Shown here piece by piece: positions 53,417 through 64,000 of a DNA stretch of 64,000 bases. This DNA comes from Siphonodentalium dalli (Eukaryota > Mollusca > Scaphopoda > Gadilida > Siphonodentaliidae), in contig CP136061.1 of assembly GCA_032622095.1 (NCBI GenBank), positions 172,179,107 to 172,243,106 on the forward strand, written 5' to 3'. Numbering within the stretch: the stretch's first letter is position 1; each line of letters opens with the position of its first letter. Position numbers and translations under genes: made by a program. The notes under the pieces were generated by a model. That model did not search any database, was not told the origin of the DNA, and was given only the letters and a program-made list of their open reading frames with translations.

Positions 53417-53440
53417 TGCACCTTTTTTCAATATTGACCC
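53417..53440 (-). repeat. Right terminal inverted repeat
   Basis: It ends AATATTGACCC, the exact complement of the left end for 11 bases, with TTTT and TGCAC also matching. Confidence 0.8.
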
Positions 53441-53444
53441 ATAT
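53441..53444. other. Right target-site duplication (ATAT)
   Basis: ATAT follows the right inverted repeat, and the satellite then continues as ATGTATGTGGTGG, completing the unit interrupted at 50,808. Confidence 0.65.
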
Positions 53445-53499
53445 ATGTATGTGGTGGGGATACCTATATATGTATGTGGTGGGGATACCGATATATGTA

Positions 53500-53905
53500 T
53501 GTGGCGGGGATACCTATATATGTATGTGGTGGGGATACCTATATATGTGTGTGGTGGGGATACCTATATATGTATGTGGCGGGGATACCTATATATGTGT
53601 GTGGTGCGGATACCTATATATGTGTGTGGTGGGGATACCTATATATGTATGTGGCAGGGATACCTATATATGTGTGTGGTGGGGATACCTATATATGTAT
53701 GTGGCGTGGATACCTATATATGTATGTGGTGAGGATACCTATATATGTATGAGGTGGGGATACCTATGGATGTATGTGGTGGGGATACCTATAGATGTGT
53801 GTGGTGGGGAGACATATATATGTGTGTGGCGGGGATACCTATATATGTATGTGGCGGGGATACATATATATGTGTGTGGTGGTGATACCTATATATGTGT
53901 GTGGA
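53500..53905 (+). repeat. Right-arm duplication, copy 1 (offset 3,375 bp)
   Basis: The variant order, including GTGGCAGGGATACC at 53,651, the GTGAGG unit, CCTATGGATG and GGGGAGACATATATATG, recurs 3,375 bp downstream. The CCTATGGATG-GGAGACATAT section also recurs at 54,787 (offset 1,026). Confidence 0.75.
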
Positions 53906-54224
53906 GGGGGGTACCTATATATGTATGTGGTGGGGATACCTATATATGTATGTGGCGGGGATACCTATATATCTATGTGGTGGTGATACAAATATATGTG
54001 TGTGGAGGTGATACCTATATATGTGTGTGGAGGGGGTACCTATATATGTATGTGGTGGGGATACCTATATATGTATGTGGCGGGGATACCTATATATCTA
54101 TGTGGTGGTGATACCTATATATGTGTGTGGAGGGGGTACCTATATATGTGTGTGGTGGGGATACCTATATACGTATGTGGCGGGGATACCTATATATCTA
54201 TGTGGTGGTGATACCTATATATGT

Positions 54225-54480
54225 GTGTGCCAGGGAGACCTATAGATGTATATGGTGGGGATACCTATATATTTATGTGGTGGGGATACCTATATATGTA
54301 TGTGGCGGGGAGACATATATATGTATGTGGCGGGGATACCTATAGATGTATGTGGTGGGGATACCTATATATGTGTATGGCGGGGATACCTATAGATGTA
54401 TGTGGCGGGGATACCTATATATGTATGTGGCGGTGATACCTATAGATGTATGTGGTGGTGATACCTATAAATGAATGTTG
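54225..54480 (+). repeat. L-like segment in the right arm
   Basis: GTGCCAGGGAGACCTATAG, GTATATGGTGG, TATATTTATGTGG and GGCGGGGAGACATATATATG occur in the same order as at about 47,680-47,800 in L-prime. This is the undecayed version of the L-specific segment, here outside the higher-order region. Confidence 0.65.
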
Positions 54481-55994
54481 TGGGGAGACTTATAGATGTA
54501 TGTGGCGGGGATACCTATATATGTGTGTGGTAGGGAGACTTATATATGTGTGTGGTGGGGATACCTATATATGTATGTGGTGGGGATACCTATATATGTA
54601 TGTGGTGGGAATACCTATATATGTATGTGGCGGGGATACCTATATATGTATGTGGTGGGGATACCTATATATTTGTGTGGTGGGGATACCTATATATGTG
54701 TGAGGTGGGGATACCTATATATGTATGTGGCGGGGATACCTATATATGTATGTGGTGAGGATACCTATATATGTATGTGGTGGGGATACCTATGGATGTA
54801 TGTGGTGGGGATACCTATAGATGTGTGTGGTGGGGAGACATATATATGTGTGTGGCGGCGATACCTATATATGTATGTGGCGGGGATACATATATATGTG
54901 TGTGGTGGGGAGACATATATATGTGTGTGGCGGGGATACCTATATATGTATGTGGCGGGGATACATATTTAATGTGTGTGGTGGTGATACCTATATATGT
55001 GTGTGGAGGGGATACCTATATATGTATGTGGTGGGGATACCTATATATGTATGTGGCGGGTTTACCTATATATCTATGTGGTGGTGATACCTATATATGT
55101 GTGTGGAGGGGGTACCTATATATGTGTGTGGTGGGGATACCTATATACGTATGTGGCGGGGATACCTATATATCTATGTGGTGGTGATAACTATATATGT
55201 GTGTGGCGGGGATACCTATATATGTATGTGGTGGGAATACCTATATATGTGTGTGGTGGGGATACCTATATATGTATGTGGTGGGTATACCTATATATGT
55301 GTGTGTGGGGATACCTATATATGTATGTGGTGGGGATACCTATATATGTGTGTGGTGGGGATACCTATATATGTGTGTGGTGGGGATACCTATATATGTA
55401 TGTGGTGGGGATACCTATATATGTGTGTGGTGGGGATACCTATAGATGTGTGCGGTGGGGATACCTATATATGTGTGTGATGGGGATACCTATATATGTA
55501 TGTGGTGGGGATACCTATATATGTGTATGGTGGGAATACCTATATGTGTGTGGTGGGGATACCTATAGATGTGTGTGGTGGGGATACCTATAGATGTATG
55601 TGGTGGGGAGACCTATATATGTATGTGGTGGGGATACCTATATATGTGTGTGGCGGGGAGACTTATATATGTATGTGGTGGGGAGACCTATATATGTGTG
55701 TGGTGAGGATACCTATATATGTATGTGGTGGGGATACCTATAGATGGGTGTGGTGGGGATACCTATATATGTATGTGGTGGGATACATATAGATGTATGT
55801 GGCGGGTAGACCTATATATGTATGTGGCGGGGATAACTATATATGTGTGTGGTGGTGATACCTATATATATGTGTGTGGTGGGGATACCTATATATATGT
55901 GTGGTGGGGATACCTATAGATGTGTGTGGTGGGGATACCTATATATGTATGTGGTGGTGATACCTATAGATGTATGTGGTGGTGATACCTATAT

Positions 55995-56394
55995 ATGTAT
56001 GTGGTGGGGATACCTATTTATGTGAGTGGTGGTGATACCCATAGATGTATGTGGTGGTTATACCTATATATGTATGTGGTAGGGATACCTAAATATGTAT
56101 GTGGTGGGGAAACCTATGGATGTATGTGGTGGGGATACCAATATATGTGTGTGGTGGGGATACCTATATATGTATGTGGTGCTGATACCTATATATGTGT
56201 GTGGTGGGGATACCTATTTATGTGAGTGGTGGTGATACCCATAGATGTATGTGGTGGTTATACCTATATATGTATGTGGTAGGGATACCTAAATATGTAT
56301 GTGGTGGGGATATCTATAGATGTCTGTGGCGGGGATACCTATATATGTGTGTGGTGAGGATACCTATATATGTGTGTAACGTGGATACCTATAT
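55995..56394 (+). repeat. 200-bp (8-unit) tandem duplication
   Basis: The series CCTATTTATGTGAGTGG, GATACCCATAG, GGTTATACC, GTAGGGATACCTAAATATG at 55,995 recurs starting at 56,195, exactly 200 bp later. The second copy then changes at GATATCTATAG. Confidence 0.8.
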
Positions 56395-56874
56395 ATTCGT
56401 GTGGTGTGGAGACCTATATATGTGTGTGGCGGGGATGCCTATATATGTATGTGGCGGGGATATCTATATATGTGTGTGGCGGGGAGACCTATATATGTAT
56501 CTGGCGGGGAGACCTATATATGTGTGTGGCGGGGATACCTATATATGATTGTGGCGGGGATACCTATATATGTGTGTGGCTGGGATACCTATATATGTAT
56601 GTGGTGGTGATACCTATATATGTGTATGGTGAGGATAACTATATATGTATGTGGTGGGGATACCTATAAATGTGTGTGGTGGGGATACCTATAAGTGTGT
56701 GTGGTTGGGATACCTATATATGTATGTGATGGGGATAACTATATATGTATGTGGTGGGAATACATATATATGTATGTGGTGGGGATACCTATATATGTAT
56801 GTGGTGGGGATACCTATATATGTATGTGGTGGGGATACCTATATATGTATGTGGTGGTGATACCTATATATGTA

Positions 56875-57280
56875 TGTGGCGGGGATACCTATATATGTAT
56901 GTGGTGGGGATACCTATATATGTGTGTGGTGGGGATACCTATATATGTATGTGGCGGGGATACCTATATATGTGTGTGGTGGGGATACCTATATATGTGT
57001 GTGGTGGGGATACCTATATATGTATGTGGCAGGGATACCTATATATGTGTGTGGTGGGGATACCTATATATGTATGTGGCGGGGATACCTATATATGTAT
57101 GTGGTGAGGATACCTATATATGTATGTGGTGGGGATACCTATGGATGTATGTGGTGGGGATACCTATAGATGTGTGTGGTGGGGAGACATATATATGTGT
57201 GTGGCGGGGATACCTATATATGTATGTGGCGGGGATACATATATATGTGTGTGGTGGTGATACCTATATATGTATGTGGT
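56875..57280 (+). repeat. Right-arm duplication, copy 2 (offset 3,375 bp)
   Basis: This copy matches 53,500-53,905, with GTGGCAGGGATACC at 57,026. The CCTATGGATG section is repeated again 300 bp later (57,136 and 57,436; 12 units). Confidence 0.75.
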
Positions 57281-58649
57281 GGGGATACCTATATCTGTAT
57301 GTGGCGGGGATACCTATATATCTATGTGGTGGTGATACCTATATATGTGTGTGGAGGGGGTTATTACATATGTATGTGGTGGGGATACCTATATACGTAT
57401 GTGGTGAGGATACCTATATATGTATGTGGTGGGGATACCTATGGATGTATGTGGTGGGGATACCTATAGATGTGTGTGGTGGGGAGACATATATATGTGT
57501 GTGGCGGCGATACCTATATATGTATGTGGTGGGGATACCTATATATGTATGTGGTGGGGATACCTATATATGTGTGTGGTGGGGATACCTATAGATGTGT
57601 GTGGTGGGGATACCTATATATGTATGTGGTGGGATACCTATATATGTGTGTGGTGGGGATACCTATAGATGTGTGTGGTGGGGATACCTATATATGTGTG
57701 TGATGGGGATACCTATATATGTATGTGGTGGGGATACCTATATATGTGTGTGGTGGGGATACCTATATGTGTGTGGTGGGGATACCAATAGATGTGTGTG
57801 GTGGGGATACCTATAGATGTATGTGGTGGGGAGACCTATATATGTATGTGGTTGGGATACCTATATATGTGTGTGGTGGGGAGACCTATATATGTATGTG
57901 GTGGGGATACCTATATATGTGTGTGGCGGGGAGATCTATATATGTATGTGGTGGGGAGACCTATATATGTGTGTGGTGAGGATACCTATATGTATGTGTG
58001 TGGTGGGGATACCTATATGTGTGTGTGGTGGGGATACCTATCGATGTGTGTGATGGGGATACCTATATATGTATGTGGTGGTGATACCTATAGATGTGTG
58101 TGGTGGAGAGACCTATAGATGTGTGGTGGGGATACCTATATATGTATGTGGTGGGGATACCTATATATGTGTGTGGCGAGGATACCTATATATGTGTGTG
58201 GTGGGGATACCTATATATGTGTGTGGCGGGGATACCTATATATGTATGTGCTGGGGATACCTATAGATGTGTGTGTTGGGGATACCTATATATGTATGTG
58301 GTGGGGATACCTATATATGTGTGTGTTGGGGATACCTATATATGTATGTGGTGGGGATACCTATATATATGTGTGGTGGGGATAGCTATATATATGTGTG
58401 GTGTGAATACCTATATATGTATGTGGTGGGGATACCTATATATATGTGTGGTGGTGATACCTATATATGTGTGTGGCGAGTATACCTATATATGTGTGTG
58501 GTGGGGATACTATATATGTATGTGGTGGGGATACCTATATATGTGTGTGGTGAGGATACCTATATATGTATGTGGTGGGGATACCTATATATGTATGTGG
58601 TAGTGATACCTATATATGTGTGTGGTGGTGATACCTATATATGTGTGTG

Positions 58650-61600
58650 GAGGGGGTACCTTTAGATGTGTGTGGTGGGGATACCTATAGATGTATGTGG
58701 TGGGGAGACCTATATATGTATGTGGTGGGGATACCTATATATGTGTGTGGCGGGGATACCTATATATGTATGTGGTGGGGAGACCTATATATGTGTGTGG
58801 TGAGGATACCTATATATGTATGTGGTGGGGATACCTATAGATGGGTGTGGTGGGGATACCTATATATGTATGTGGTGGGATACATATAGATGTATGTGGC
58901 GGGGAGACCTATATATGTATGTGGCGGGGATAACTATATATGTGTGTGGTGGTGATACCTATATATATGTGTGTGGTTGGGATACCTATATATGTGTGTG
59001 GTGGGGATACCTATAGATGTGTGTGGTGGGGATACCTATATATGTATGTGGTGGAGAGACCTATAGATGTGTGGTGGGGATACCTATATATGTGTGGTGG
59101 GGATACCTATATATGTATGTGGTGGGGATACCTATATATATATGTGGTGGGGATACCTATATATGTGTGTGGTGGTGATACCTATATATGTGTGGGGCGA
59201 GGATACCTTTATATGTGTGTGGTGGGGATACCTATATATGTGTGTGGCGGGGATACCTATATATGTATGTATGGGGATACCTATAGATGTGTGTGTTGGG
59301 GATACCCATATATGTATGTGGTGGGGATACCTATATATATGTGTGGTGGGGATACCTATATATATGTGTGGTGTGGATACCTATATATGTATGTGGTGGG
59401 GATACCTATATATATGTGTGGTGGTGATACCTATATATGTGTGTGGCGTGTATACCTATATATGTGTGTGGTGGGGATACCTATATATGTGTGTGGCGGG
59501 GATACCTATATAAGTATGTGGTGGGGATACCTATAGATGTGTGTGGCGGGGATACCTATATATGTATGTGGTGGTGATACCTATAGATGTATGTGGTGGG
59601 TAGACCTATATATGTATGTGGTAGGGAGACCTATATATGTGTGTGGTGAGGATACCTATATATGTATGTGGTGGGGATACCTATATATGTGTGTGGTGAG
59701 GATACCTATATATGTATGTGGTGGGGATACCTATATATGTGTGTGGTGGGGATACCTATATATGTATGTGGTGGGGATACCTATATACGTATGTGGCGGG
59801 GATACCTATATATGTGTGTGGCGGGGAGACCTATAGATGTGTTTGGCGGGGATACCTATAGATATTTGTGGCGGGGATACCTATATATGTATGTGGTGGG
59901 GATACCTATATATGTATGTGGTGGGGATACCTATATATGTATGTGGCGGGGATACCTGTATATGTGTGTGGTGAGGAGACCTATATATGTGTGTGGCGGG
60001 GAGACCTATATATGTGTGTGGCGGGGAGACCTATATATGTGTGTGGTGAGGAGAACTATATATGTGTGTGGCGGGGAGACCTATATATGTGTGTGGTGGG
60101 GATACCTATATATGTATGTGGCGGTGATACCTATATATGTGTGTGGCGGGGATACCTATCTATGTATGTGGTGGGTATACCTATATATGTATGTGGCGGG
60201 GAGACCTATATATGTGTGTGGCGGGGATACCTATATATGTGTGTGGCGGGGAGACATATATATGTGTGTGGTGGGGATACCTATATATGTATGTGGCGGG
60301 GATACCTATATATGTGTGTGGCGGGATACCTATCTATGTATGTGGTGGGGATACCTATATATGTATGTGGCGGGGAGACCTATATATGTGTGTGGCGGGG
60401 ATACCTATATATGTATGTGGCGGGGAGACCTATATATGTGTGTGGCGGGGAGACATATATATGTGTGTGGCGGGGATACCTTTATATGTATGTGGCGGGG
60501 ATACCTATATATGTGTGTGGCGGGGATACCTATATATATATGTGGCGGGGATACCTATATATGGGTGTGGCGGGGATACCTATATATGGGTGTGGTGGGG
60601 ATACCTATATATGTATGTGATGGGGATACCTATATATGTATGTGGTGGGGATACCTATATATGTATGTGATGGGGATACCTATATATGTATGTGGTGGGG
60701 ATACCTATATATGTGTGTGGTGGGGATACCTTAATGTGTGTGGTGGGGATACCTATAGATGTGTGTGGTGGGGATACCTATAGATGTATGTGGTGGGGAG
60801 ACCTATATATGTGTGTGGTGGGGATACCTATAGATGTGTGTGGTGGGGATACCTATAGATGTATGTGGTGGGGAGACCTATATATGTATGTGGTGGGGAT
60901 ACCTATATATGTGTGTGGCGGGGAGACCTATATATGTATGTGGTGGGGAGACCTATATATGTGTGTGGTGAGGATACCTATATATGTATGTGGTGGGGTT
61001 ACCTATAGACGGGTGTGGTGGGGATACCTATATATGTATGTGGTGGGTTACATATAGATGTATGTGGCGGGTAGACCTATATATGTATGTGGCGGGGATA
61101 ACTATATATGTGTGTGGTGGTGATACCTATATATATGTGTGTGGTGGGGATACCTATATATGTGTGTGGTGGGGATACCTATAGATGTGTGTGGTGGGGA
61201 TACCTATATATGTATGAGGTGGTGATACCTATAGATGTGTGTGGTGGAGAGACCTATAGATGTGTGGTGGGGATACCTATATATGTATGTGGTGGGGATA
61301 CCTATATATGTATGTGGTGGGAATACCTATATATGTGTGTGGTGGTGATACCTATATATGTGTGTGGCGAGTATACCTATATATGTGTGTGGCGGGGATA
61401 CCTATATATGTATGTGCTGGGGATACCTATAGATGTGTGTGTTGGGGATACCTATATATGTATGTGGTGGGGATACCTATATATATGTGTGGTGGGGATA
61501 GATATATATATGTGTGGTGTGGATACCTATATATGTATGTGGTGGGGATATCTATATATATGTGTGGTGGTGATACCTATATATGTGTGTGGCGAGTATA

Positions 61601-61767
61601 CCTATATATGTGTGTGGTGGGGATACCTATATATATGTGTGGCGGGGATACCTATATAAGTATGTGGTGGGGATACCTATAGATGTGTGTGGCTGGGATA
61701 CCTATATATGTATGTGGTAGTGATACATATATATGTGTGTGGTGGTGATACCTATATATGTGTGTGG
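58650..61767 (+). repeat. Right-arm higher-order block, composite copy
   Basis: It begins at the GGAGGGGGTACC marker (about 58,650). Inside it are GATGGGTGTGGTGG (58,840; related GACGGGTGTGG at 61,008), a GGTGGGATACATATAG one-base-deletion unit and CGAGTATACC (58,487 just outside; 61,368; 61,593). The CpG-rich block at 59.7-60.6 kb lies within it. Equivalent markers at 55,743 show a further copy 3,097 bp upstream. Confidence 0.65.
59740..60600 (+). repeat. Second CpG-bearing GGCGGGG block
   Basis: As at 14.4-16.1 kb, most units here carry GGCGGGG with GGGGAGACC alternation. TATAGATG is nearly absent, which leaves the longest open frame of the window (373 codons, 59,662-60,783). Two units lack one G (about 60,324), shifting the phase. 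It is satellite, not a gene. Confidence 0.75.
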
Positions 61768-62741
61768 AGGGGGTACCTATAGATGTGTGTGGTGGGGATA
61801 CCTATAGATGTATGTGGTGGGGAGACCTATATATGTATGTGGTGGGGATACCTATATATGTGTGTGGCGGGGAGACCTATATATGTATGTGGTGGGGAGA
61901 CCTATATATGTGTGTGGTGAGGATACCTATATATGTATGTGGTGGGGATACCTATAGATGGGTGTGGTGGGGATACCTATATATGTGTGTGGTGAGGATA
62001 CCTATATATGTATGTGGCGGGGAGACCTATATATATATGTGGCGGGGATAACTATATATGTGTGTGGTGGTGATACCTATATATATGTGTGTGGTGGGGA
62101 TACCTATATATGTGTGTGGTGGGGATACCTATAGATGTGTGTGGTGGGGATACCTATATATGTATGTGGTGGAGAGACCTATATATGTGTGTGGTGGAGA
62201 GACCTATAGATGTGTGTGGTGGGGATACCTATATATGTATGTGGTGGAGAGACCTATATATGTGTGTGGTGGGGATACCTATATATGTGTGTGGTGGTGA
62301 TATCTATATATGTGTGTGGCGAGGATACCTATATATGTTTGTGGTGGGATACCTATATATGTGTGTGGCGGTGATACCTATATATGTATGTGCTGGGGAT
62401 ACCGATATATATGTGGTGTGGATACCTATATATGTATGTGGTGGGGATACATATATATATGTGTGGTGGGGATACCTATATATATGTGTGGTGTGGATAC
62501 CTATATATGTATGTGGTGGGGATACCTATATATATGTGTGGTGGTGATACCTATATATGTGTGTGGCGAGTATACCTATATATGTGTGTGGTGGGGATAC
62601 CTATATATGTGTGTGGCGGGGATACCTATATAAGTATGTGGTGGGGATACCTATAGATGTGTGTGGCTGGGATACCTATATATGTATGTGGTAGTGATAC
62701 CTATATATGTGTGTGGTGGTGATACCTATATATGTGTGTGG
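61768..62741 (+). repeat. 974-bp higher-order unit
   Basis: This unit is bounded by two occurrences of GGAGGGGGTACCTATAG (about 61,768 and 62,742). CGAGTATACC at 61,593 and 62,567 and the TATATAAGTATGTGG unit give the same 974-bp offset. Confidence 0.75.
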
Positions 62742-64000
62742 AGGGGGTACCTATAGATGTGTGTGGTGGGGATACCTATAGATGTATGTGGTGTGGAGAC
62801 CTATATATGTTTGTGGTGGGGATACCTATATATGTGTGTGGCGGGGAGACCTATATATGTATGTGGTGGGGAGACCTATATATGTGTGTGGTGAGGATAC
62901 CTATATATGTATGTGGTGGGGATACCTATATATATGTGTGTGGTGGGGATACCTATATATGTATGTGGTGGTGATACCTATATATGTGTGTGGTGGAGAG
63001 ACCTATAGATGTGTGGTGGGGATACCTATATATGTATGTGGTGGGATACATATAGATGTATGTGGCGAGGAGACCTATATATGTATGTGGCGGGAATACC
63101 TATATATATGTGTGTGGTGGGGATACCTATATATGTATGTGGTGGTGATACCTATATATGTGTGTGGTGGAGAGACCTATAGATGTGTGGTGGGGATACC
63201 TATATATGTATGTGGTGGGGATACCTATATATGTATGTGGTGGGGATACCTATATATGTGTGTAGTGGTGATACCTATATATGTGTGTGGCGAGGATACC
63301 TATATATGTGTGTGGTGGGGATACCTATATATGTGTGTGGCGGGGATACCTATATATGTTTGTGCTGGGGATACCTATAGATGTGTGTGTTGGGGATACC
63401 TATATATGTATGTGGTGGGGATACCTATATATATGTGTGGTGGGGATACCTATATATATGTGTGGTGTGGATACCTATATATGTATGTGGTGGGGATACC
63501 TATAGATGTGTGTGATGGGGATACCTATATATGTATGTGGCGGTGATACCTATATATGTGTGTGGCGGGGATACCTTTATATGTATGTGGTGGTGATACC
63601 TATATATGTGTGTGGTGAGGATACCTATATATGTGTGTGGTGAGGATACCTATATATGTATGTGGTGGGGATACCTATAGATGTATGTGGTGGGGATACC
63701 TATATATGTATGTGGCGTGGAAACCTATATATGTGTGTGGTAGGGATACCTATATATGTATGTGGTGGGGATACCTATATATGTATGTGGTGGTAATACC
63801 TATATATGTATGTGGTGGGGAGACCTATGTATGTATGTGGCGTGGAGACCTATATATGTGTGTGGTGAGGATACCTATATATGTTTGTGGTGCGGATACC
63901 TATATATGTGTGGCGGGGTTACATATATATGTGTGTGGTGGGGATACCTATATATGTATGTGGTGGGGATACCTATATATGTATGTGGTGGTGATACCTA
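62742..64000 (+). repeat. Next higher-order copy, then ordinary satellite to the window end
   Basis: The GGAGGGGGTACC head is followed by a rearranged copy: about 62,940 and 63,110 show repeated GTGTGTGGTGG with an extra TA, and the unit GTGGAGAGACCTATAGATGTGTGG occurs twice. From about 63,540 the units are ordinary, and the array leaves the window. Confidence 0.6.

Larger units (their letters stand above)
50809..53440. mobile_element. 2,632-bp non-autonomous DNA transposon inserted in the satellite
   Basis: The island is AT-rich and unrelated to the satellite. It starts GGGTCAATATT and ends AATATTGACCC. The terminal inverted repeats match at 20 of 24 positions. ATAT lies on both sides, and deleting the element plus one ATAT restores an exact 25-bp unit. 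Because ATAT is self-complementary, the target duplication may be ATAT with GGG/CCC ends or TA with TGGG/CCCA ends. The longest open frames are 111, 80 and 67 codons and none resembles a transposase, so it would depend on an enzyme made elsewhere. Internal copies of GGTAACACCAATGACA cluster towards both ends. The superfamily is unknown to me: a TA target would suggest Tc1/mariner-like, a 4-bp target others. Confidence 0.82.
53441..64000 (+). repeat. 25-bp satellite array, right arm
   Basis: The same 25-bp satellite resumes immediately after the non-satellite island, in the same orientation and in the phase expected if the island were an insertion. This arm is more scrambled than the 18-50 kb region: local duplications of 100, 200, 300 and 974 bp and larger offsets near 3.1-3.4 kb are interleaved. 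It continues to the last base, so the right end is not in the window. Confidence 0.98.

Noticed and set aside
50809-53440. Island as unique host DNA separating two satellite arrays
   Set aside because: Matching inverted ends, identical ATAT flanks and exact restoration of the unit are better explained by insertion.
50809-53440. Island as a retrotransposon or LTR element
   Set aside because: The ends are inverted, not direct, repeats; there are no TG...CA long terminal repeats, no poly-A end and no reverse-transcriptase-like frame.
59662-60783. 373-codon plus-strand open frame, the longest in the window
   Set aside because: It is pure 25-bp satellite read through a stretch with few TATAGATG units. 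Other frames of the same DNA are open too and give the same repeat. There is no start context, domain or constraint.
53441-64000. Telomeric repeat because of the G-rich strand
   Set aside because: The period is 25 bp with a conserved ATACCTATA core and no TTAGGG-like or other known telomere unit. A subtelomeric position cannot be excluded.

Overview
The window is almost entirely one tandem satellite. A 25-bp unit, a 12-nt G-rich half (GGTGGGGATACC) followed by a 13-nt TA-rich half (TATATATGTATGT), repeats head to tail in one orientation from base 1 to 50,808 and again from 53,441 to 64,000, about 2,450 units. No protein-coding gene, tRNA, rRNA or CRISPR array is supported. The long plus-strand open frames are a by-product of the repeat: 25 is not a multiple of 3 and the consensus unit has no stop codon in any plus frame. 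A megabase-type satellite with multi-kilobase higher-order repeats and an AT-rich island carrying a DNA-transposon signature points to a eukaryotic nuclear genome, probably an animal. The species cannot be told from the sequence.

Layout. (1) 1-12.7 kb: units rich in the TATAGATG variant, organised in successive tandem duplications (offsets 2,473, then 2,223-2,248, then 1,603, then 396 bp). (2) 12.7-14.36 kb: mixed units with a 275-bp duplication. (3) 14.36-16.1 kb: a block where most units carry GGCGGGG, so each unit gains a CpG. (4) About 16.1-50.8 kb: a large higher-order repeat in which long units (L, about 2.4-2.5 kb) mostly alternate with short units (S, about 1.65-2.1 kb). They have been amplified as L+S dimers of 4,012 and 4,258 bp, and shared private mutations and deletions let the order of events be read. 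(5) 50,809-53,440: a 2,632-bp non-satellite island. (6) 53.44-64 kb: a more scrambled arm of the same satellite, with its own duplications (offsets 3,375, 3,097-3,117, 974 and 200 bp) and a second CpG-rich block at about 59.7-60.6 kb. The array runs off both ends of the window.

The island is the most informative part. It begins with GGGTCAATATT and ends with the exact reverse complement (20 of 24 matches over the terminal 24 nt). It is flanked on both sides by ATAT, and removing it with one ATAT restores a perfect 25-bp unit. I read it as a non-autonomous DNA transposon inserted into the satellite. Inside it, a 16-nt motif, GGTAACACCAATGACA, occurs six times exactly or with one change, plus reverse-orientation and degenerate copies. 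The copies cluster towards both ends, and one pair forms a hairpin with perfect 14-bp arms. I cannot place the element in a named superfamily from sequence alone.

Boundaries of higher-order blocks were found by hand from marker variants and are good to about 25-50 bp; transposon ends, motif positions and offsets between identical markers are exact.
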